This document shows positions 29,563 to 33,850 of a stretch of DNA of 33,850 nt, in pieces. Location: assembly GCA_019114885.1 (NCBI GenBank), contig DXEQ01000065.1, forward strand, positions 1-33,850, given 5' to 3'. The DNA comes from Candidatus Anaerobutyricum stercoripullorum (GTDB taxonomy: Bacteria; Bacillota; Clostridia; Lachnospirales; Lachnospiraceae). The translations under genes and the position numbers were made by a program. The first letter of the stretch is position 1. Every line of letters begins with the position of its first letter. The notes beneath the pieces were generated by a model. That model made no database searches and was not told where the DNA came from. It saw only the letters and a program-made list of their open reading frames with translations.

Positions 29563-30634
29563 GCAGAGAAAACGATTACAGTATAAGATACAGGGACGGA
29601 AACGTTCGGGAGTATACGCAGCCCTGCTGACAGCCGCGCTGGCCGTGGCACTCCTGTGGATGCTGCCGGCGCAGCCTGCGCAGGCCGGGGCCATCACCAC
29701 GGTGAAGAAAAAGCAGAATCTCAAGATGAAGACGCTGACGCCGGACCTGCAGAAAAAGATTGCCGCCTCCACCCCGGCGGAAAAACCGAACAGTGACCTC
29801 ATCCTCCGCCATCCGGCGGCCCGGCTCACCACGGCCCGCCTGCCACAGGGGTACACTCATGACGATACCTACTATTATTATCTTTCTCAGATCGCCAACA
29901 CGGGAAAGCACAAAAACGACCTGCGGCTCACCCGCATAAAGTACAGAGGAATCGGGAAATATACCGTAGAATATATGACACTGAAACGATTCGGCCACGG
30001 CACAAACTTAGACTGCGCGCAGGCGGACGGCCTCACCTGGCTGTGGACCGGCAGCAATGCCCGCGGCAGCGGCGGCCCGACCACCGCCATCACCTGCTTC
30101 CGTTTCCGGCCGGGAACCACCCTGCGCAGGCAGGGGCAGTACACCTACCGCATCCCGGTCTCCGGCTCCGCCGGCCGGAAAGCCAGCAACTGTTATCCGG
30201 CCATCAGCGCCGACGGAACAGAACTTGCCGTCCGGTTCACCATCAGCGGCGGCCAGCAGTTCCAGATCTACAATCTGAAAGACGGAAACACCATCCGCCC
30301 GAAGAAAGTTAAGAAAACCGTAAGATTAAAAAGCACTCCCGGGGACTTCCAGGGGTTTGACATCTGCGGGACAACCATATATACTCTGGAAGGAACAAGA
30401 AGCAGAAGCGAAATGCGCGAGCTGGGAAAAGCATCCGAGTTCGCCCCGATTCGCATCCGCACCTACGACTACAGTACCGGCGCCAGCACCGTGCAGAAGA
30501 TCAGAGGCGCCAAGGCCATCAGCCACCGGGAACCGGAGGGCATACAGGTGGCGGGCGACGGAACGGTGGAACTGATGATTGCATCCCATTATAAAGAAAA
30601 ATATACCTGTGTGAATGTGTATGGGGTAAAATAA
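29552..30634 (+). CDS. Secreted beta-propeller-like protein, possibly TagC/helveticin-J-like (360 aa)
   Basis: The start is the ATG at 29552 (MRNKQRKRLQYK) after GGAAGAAGGTGG; it overlaps the end of the TagF-like gene by 11 bp. Residues ~20-45 are a signal peptide (VYAALLTAALAVALLWMLP ... AQA), preceded by a long basic N-region. The mature part has recurring blade-like motifs: YTHDDTYYYYLSQ, FGHGTNLDCAQADGLTWLW, YPAISADGTELAVRF, DFQGFDICGTTIYTLEG and HREPEGIQV. The GHGTN and EPEGI blocks resemble what I recall of the P68-RBP/TagC-like and helveticin J propeller families. Position next to a TagF-like enzyme favours a cell-wall polymer-binding or processing role. Family assignment is tentative. 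Confidence 0.7.
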   Translation: MRNKQRKRLQYKIQGRKRSGVYAALLTAALAVALLWMLPAQPAQAGAITTVKKKQNLKMKTLTPDLQKKIAASTPAEKPNSDLILRHPAARLTTARLPQGYTHDDTYYYYLSQIANTGKHKNDLRLTRIKYRGIGKYTVEYMTLKRFGHGTNLDCAQADGLTWLWTGSNARGSGGPTTAITCFRFRPGTTLRRQGQYTYRIPVSGSAGRKASNCYPAISADGTELAVRFTISGGQQFQIYNLKDGNTIRPKKVKKTVRLKSTPGDFQGFDICGTTIYTLEGTRSRSEMRELGKASEFAPIRIRTYDYSTGASTVQKIRGAKAISHREPEGIQVAGDGTVELMIASHYKEKYTCVNVYGVK

Positions 30635-30653
30635 AGAAAAACAAGTTTTTCCG

Positions 30654-30682
30654 TTGTCTAAAAAGCGGGAATATGCTATATT
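30654..30682 (+). promoter_or_regulatory. Promoter upstream of rfbA
   Basis: -35 TTGTCT (30654-30659), 17-bp spacer, -10 TATATT (30677-30682), about 80 bp before the rfbA start codon. Confidence 0.65.
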
Positions 30683-30706
30683 GTATAAAATTAATTTGCT
30701 AAAATA

Positions 30707-30734
30707 TTACATCCATATTATAGGATTATATAAT
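30707..30734 (+). promoter_or_regulatory. Second possible promoter upstream of rfbA
   Basis: TTACAT (30707-30712), 16-bp spacer, TATAAT (30729-30734), placing a start about 20 bp ahead of rfbA. A tandem arrangement with the promoter at 30654 is possible. Confidence 0.4.
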
Positions 30735-30759
30735 AACAGAGTGTACAGGAGGAGAAATT

Positions 30760-31647
30760 ATGAAGGGTATTATCCTGGCCGGCGGTTCAGGAACAAGACT
30801 GTATCCGCTCACAAAGGTAACCAGTAAACAGCTTCTTCCGATTTTCGATAAGCCGATGATCTATTATCCGATGAGCGTCATGATGATGGCGGGCATCCGG
30901 GATATCCTGATCATCTCCACGCCGATGGATACCCCGCGGTTTGAGGACCTGCTGGGAGACGGCCATCAGTTCGGAGTGAACTTAAGCTATGCCGTACAGC
31001 CAAGTCCGGACGGACTGGCCCAGGCATTTATCATTGGCGAGGAATTTATCGGCAATGATTCTGTAGCCATGGTACTGGGCGACAATATCTTCCACGGCCA
31101 CGGACTGAAGAAACGTCTGGTCGCCGCTGTGCAGAGAGCGGAGAAAGAATCCGGCGCCACGGTGTTCGGTTACTATGTGGACGATCCGGAACGTTTCGGT
31201 ATCGTGGAGTTCGATAAGGAAGGCAAAGCTGTCTCCATCGAGGAGAAGCCGAAGCACCCGAAGAGCAATTACTGTGTCACAGGATTATATTTCTATGACA
31301 ATCGTGTGGTAGACTATGCAAAGAACCTGAAACCATCTGCCCGGGGCGAGCTGGAGATCACAGACTTAAATCGCATTTACCTGGACAATCAGGAACTGCA
31401 CGTGGAACTTCTGGGACAGGGATTCACCTGGCTGGATACCGGAACTCATGAGAGTCTGGTGGACGCCACCAACTTCGTAAAGACGGTGGAACAGCACTCC
31501 CACAGAAAGATTGCCTGCTTGGAGGAACTGGGCTACATCAATGGATGGATCGGCGAGAAAGAGATGCTTGAGGCATATGAGATTATGCAGAAGAACCAGT
31601 ACGGTCAGTATCTGATGGACGTGCTGCGGGGTAAATATCTGGATTAA
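30760..31647 (+). CDS. rfbA: Glucose-1-phosphate thymidylyltransferase
   Basis: A 295-residue enzyme, full length. The start ATG at 30760 follows AGGAGGAGAAATT. The nucleotidyltransferase signature GGSGTRLYPLTKVTSKQLLP and FDKPMIYYPMSVMMMAGI open the protein. GDNIFHG (metal-binding Asp), SIEEKPKHPKSNYCVTGLYFYD and GFTWLDTGTHESL follow as expected. It makes dTDP-glucose from dTTP and glucose-1-phosphate, the first step of dTDP-L-rhamnose synthesis. It leads rfbA-rfbB-rfbD, supplying rhamnose to the surface polymer made by this region. Confidence 0.96.
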   Translation: MKGIILAGGSGTRLYPLTKVTSKQLLPIFDKPMIYYPMSVMMMAGIRDILIISTPMDTPRFEDLLGDGHQFGVNLSYAVQPSPDGLAQAFIIGEEFIGNDSVAMVLGDNIFHGHGLKKRLVAAVQRAEKESGATVFGYYVDDPERFGIVEFDKEGKAVSIEEKPKHPKSNYCVTGLYFYDNRVVDYAKNLKPSARGELEITDLNRIYLDNQELHVELLGQGFTWLDTGTHESLVDATNFVKTVEQHSHRKIACLEELGYINGWIGEKEMLEAYEIMQKNQYGQYLMDVLRGKYLD

Positions 31648-31661
31648 CAGTAATCTCGTGC

Positions 31662-31692
31662 CTGCCGGGAAGAAGAGGCAAGATACCGGCAG
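31662..31692 (+). other. Intercistronic hairpin between rfbA and rfbB
   Basis: CTGCCGG (31662-31668) and CCGGCAG (31686-31692) are perfect 7-bp arms in the 88-bp gap. No T-run follows, so it may tune the rfbA:rfbB ratio by RNA processing instead of terminating. Confidence 0.45.
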
Positions 31693-31735
31693 AAATATGA
31701 GACAATACATTTATTAGAATTAAGAGGGAATTATC

Positions 31736-32770
31736 ATGACAATTATTGTGACCGGCGGAGCCGGATTTATCGGAGCTAACTTTGTATATCTTGAGTTAAA
31801 GGAACACCCGGAAGACCGGATTGTCTGCATTGACAAGCTGACTTACGCAGGCAATCTGGAGACATTGAAGGACGCCATGGACAATCCGAACTTCCGTTTT
31901 GTGAAGATGGATATCTGCGACAGAGAGGCTGTATTCAACCTCTTCGAGGAAGAGAAGCCGGATATCGTGGTGAACTTTGCCGCAGAGAGCCATGTGGACC
32001 GTTCCATCGAGGACCCGGGAATCTTCCTGCAGACCAATATCATCGGCACACAGGTGATGATGGACGCCAGCCGCAAATACGGCGTGAAGCGTTATCATCA
32101 GGTGTCCACAGACGAAGTGTACGGCGATCTGCCGCTGGACCGTCCGGACCTCTTCTTCACCGAGGAGACTCCGCTTAAGACCAGCAGCCCGTACAGTTCT
32201 TCCAAGGCGGGAGCTGACCTTCTGGTCAACGCCTACCACCGGACATTCGGTCTGCCGACCACCATCTCCCGGTGCTCTAACAACTACGGCCCGTATCAGT
32301 TCCCGGAGAAGCTGATTCCGCTGATGATCGCCAACGCGCTGGCAGACAAGCCACTTCCGGTCTACGGCGAGGGTCTCAATGTCCGCGACTGGCTGTATGT
32401 GGAAGATCACTGTAAGGCCATCGACCTGATCATCCGTGAAGGCAAGGTCGGAGAAGTCTACAATATCGGCGGCCATAATGAGATGAAGAACATTGATATC
32501 GTAAAGATCATCTGCGAGGCTCTGGGCAAACCGGAATCCCTCATCACCCATGTCACCGACCGGAAAGGTCACGACATGCGCTACGCCATCGACCCGGCCA
32601 AGATCCACAGAGAACTGGGCTGGCTGCCGGAGACCATGTTCAAGGACGGCATCAAGAAGACCATCCAGTGGTATCTGGACAACAAGGAATGGTGGGAGCG
32701 AATCATCTCCGGCGAGTACCAGAACTACTATGCGTCCATGTACGGCGACCGCCTGAAAGACGCAGAATAA
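31736..32770 (+). CDS. rfbB: dTDP-glucose 4,6-dehydratase
   Basis: A 344-residue extended short-chain dehydrogenase of normal length. The start ATG at 31736 follows AGAGGGAATTATC. The NAD-binding motif TGGAGFIGANF opens the protein. The catalytic set is visible in STDEVYGDL (Thr-Asp-Glu) and SPYSSSKAGADLL (Tyr-x3-Lys); NYGPYQFPEKLIPLMI and GLNVRDWLYVEDHC are the substrate-binding blocks. It converts dTDP-glucose to dTDP-4-keto-6-deoxyglucose, the second step of dTDP-rhamnose synthesis. Confidence 0.96.
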   Translation: MTIIVTGGAGFIGANFVYLELKEHPEDRIVCIDKLTYAGNLETLKDAMDNPNFRFVKMDICDREAVFNLFEEEKPDIVVNFAAESHVDRSIEDPGIFLQTNIIGTQVMMDASRKYGVKRYHQVSTDEVYGDLPLDRPDLFFTEETPLKTSSPYSSSKAGADLLVNAYHRTFGLPTTISRCSNNYGPYQFPEKLIPLMIANALADKPLPVYGEGLNVRDWLYVEDHCKAIDLIIREGKVGEVYNIGGHNEMKNIDIVKIICEALGKPESLITHVTDRKGHDMRYAIDPAKIHRELGWLPETMFKDGIKKTIQWYLDNKEWWERIISGEYQNYYASMYGDRLKDAE

Positions 32771-32785
32771 TATAAAAAACATTAC

Positions 32786-32815
32786 GCCCTATTTTGATGA
32801 AAGTTAAGATAGGGC
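32786..32815 (+). other. Intercistronic hairpin between rfbB and rfbD
   Basis: GCCCTATTTT (32786-32795) pairs with AAGATAGGGC (32806-32815), with one G-T wobble, followed by only TTT. It resembles a weak or attenuating terminator within the operon. Confidence 0.55.
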
Positions 32816-32850
32816 TTTCCGTGCGTTAAGAGATAGATTTGGAGGACAGA

Positions 32851-33699
32851 ATGAAAGTATTTGTTACGGGAGTCAGAGGACAGCTTGGCTACGATGTGGT
32901 AAATGAACTGGAAAAACGGGGACACACCGCCATCGGCGTGGATATCGAAGAACTGGATATCACAGACGCCGCCGCAGTGGATAAGATGATCACAGAAGTG
33001 GACCCGGACGCAGTCATCCACTGCGCTGCATGGACGGCTGTGGACGCCGCCGAGGACAATGAAGATAAATGTCGTCAGGTCAACGCCGGCGGCACAGAAA
33101 ATATCGCAAAGGTCTGCAAGAAACTGAACTGCAAGATGATGTACATTTCCACCGACTATATCTTTGACGGCAAGGGTACCCGCCCGTGGGAGCCGGATGA
33201 CCCGGTGACCACACCGCTCAACGTCTACGGACAGACAAAGTATGAGGGTGAGTTGGCAGTGCGCGACAATGTAGAGAAGTTCTTCATCGTCCGCATCGCC
33301 TGGGTATTCGGTAAAGGCAAGAACTTTATCAAGACCATGCTGAATCTGGCAAAAACCCACGATCACCTCACGGTGGTCAACGACCAGTACGGCACACCGA
33401 CCTACACCTACGATCTGGCCAGACTGCTGGTTGATATGATTGAGACAGACAAATACGGCAACTACCATGCCACCAACGAGGGCGGCTACATCACCTGGTA
33501 CGACTTCGCCTGCGAGATCTTCCGTCAGGCAGGCGTGGACATCGAGGTGGAACCGGTGAGCAGCGCCCAGTACGCAGCCAAAGCCAAACGACCGGAAAAC
33601 AGCCGGATGAACAAGCAGAAGCTGGTGGATAACGGATTCCAGCCGCTGCCGGACTGGAGAGATGCGCTGGGACGGTATCTGGAGACGTTAGGGGAGTGA
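32851..33699 (+). CDS. rfbD: dTDP-4-dehydrorhamnose reductase
   Basis: The start is the ATG at 32851 after TTGGAGGACAGA; an in-frame TTG at 32839 is inside that ribosome binding site. The 282-residue short-chain dehydrogenase has the NAD(P)-binding motif VTGVRGQLGYDV, the MYISTDYIFDG block, and the catalytic Tyr-x3-Lys in NVYGQTKYEGE. IRIAWVFGKGKNF and NDQYGTPTYTYDLARLL follow. It makes dTDP-L-rhamnose from dTDP-4-keto-rhamnose. The 3,5-epimerase gene (rfbC), normally between A and D, is absent from this run. Confidence 0.95.
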   Translation: MKVFVTGVRGQLGYDVVNELEKRGHTAIGVDIEELDITDAAAVDKMITEVDPDAVIHCAAWTAVDAAEDNEDKCRQVNAGGTENIAKVCKKLNCKMMYISTDYIFDGKGTRPWEPDDPVTTPLNVYGQTKYEGELAVRDNVEKFFIVRIAWVFGKGKNFIKTMLNLAKTHDHLTVVNDQYGTPTYTYDLARLLVDMIETDKYGNYHATNEGGYITWYDFACEIFRQAGVDIEVEPVSSAQYAAKAKRPENSRMNKQKLVDNGFQPLPDWRDALGRYLETLGE

Positions 33700-33747
33700 T
33701 GCTATTATGATGTTAATATATTTGGATTAGAAAGCGAGGAAAAATAG

Positions 33748-33850
33748 ATGAACAAGGGTAAAACAATTAGTCTGAAAGAAGTTTTATACCATATTCTTCT
33801 AAGAAGGCGTATTTTGTTGATTTGGATGATTGTTTTTGCAATTTTAGCGA
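33748..33850 (+). CDS. Start of a Wzz-like chain-length determinant protein (truncated by window end)
   Basis: The start ATG at 33748 follows GCGAGGAAAAATAG. Only 34 residues are visible: MNKGKTISLKEVLYHILLRR and then a hydrophobic RILLIWMIVFAILA segment. A short basic/amphipathic N-terminus leading into the first membrane helix is typical of Wzz/CapA-type polysaccharide co-polymerases, and the position after rfbABD fits. The assignment rests on this short stretch and context. Confidence 0.55.
   Translation, partial: MNKGKTISLKEVLYHILLRRRILLIWMIVFAILA

Overview
The window looks like chromosome from a gut Lachnospiraceae-type Clostridium (Firmicutes). The basis is the strong AGGAGG-type ribosome binding sites, TTGACA/TATAAT promoters, BspA/InlB-repeat surface proteins, a DUF6472-like small protein, an ISLre2-type transposase, and protein sequences that read as clostridial. 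No species can be named from sequence alone.

Layout. (1) 1-6057: 3' part of a giant secreted multidomain surface protein, ending at a bidirectional terminator. (2) 6118-8459: a small unknown protein (-), a four-cysteine DUF6472-like protein (+) and a CcdA-TlpA fusion for extracytoplasmic thiol redox (+). (3) 8483-10591: a GntR(YtrA-type)/ABC ATPase/ABC permease operon (-) with a near-consensus promoter overlaid by three inverted repeats, and a 17-bp minisatellite between regulator and ATPase. (4) 10718-12311: an apparently intact ISLre2-like IS. (5) 12437-16132: a PrsA/SurA-like lipoprotein with a 5 x 36-bp repeat tail, a CBS-domain protein and an RsmF-like rRNA m5C methyltransferase (last two overlapping). 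(6) 16180-18621: a fused methylthioribose kinase/MTR-1-P isomerase (-). (7) 18730-19036: full and partial copies of a palindromic intergenic repeat, then a membrane-anchored Mrr-type nuclease. (8) 19710-20428: a long noncoding transcription unit. (9) 20632-27472: M14 carboxypeptidase, M17 aminopeptidase (-), citrate synthase + MarR regulator, small transaldolase (-) and MazG (-). (10) 27754-end: the start of a cell-surface glycan region: TagF-like glycerophosphotransferase, a secreted beta-propeller-like (possibly TagC-like) protein, rfbA, rfbB, rfbD and the first codons of a Wzz-like protein.

The most unusual element is the noncoding unit at 19710-20428. A perfect consensus sigma-A promoter (TTGACA, 17 bp, TATAAT) behind an A/T-rich upstream tract drives about 680 nt with no plausible ORF, ending at a stem-loop terminator. 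Inside is a degenerate tandem array with a 53-55 nt period. Each clear unit carries an AGGAGGTACAGACCACC-like hairpin, with some compensatory changes between copies. Four copies contain AGGAGGT, a perfect anti-Shine-Dalgarno complement, yet the first ~450 nt have no ATG and the three later ATGs meet stops within six codons. This suggests an abundant structured RNA, perhaps a relative of the large ornate RNAs (ROOL/GOLLD) or a new ribosome-interacting RNA. I could not run the covariance-model search that would decide.

A second theme is short tandem-repeat expansion in unrelated contexts: the 17-bp intergenic array, the 36-bp lipoprotein tail, a 39-bp linker in the rRNA methylase, an Ala/Gly/Gln/Thr insertion in the MtnA domain, and the Asp-Pro-Asn tract in the surface protein.
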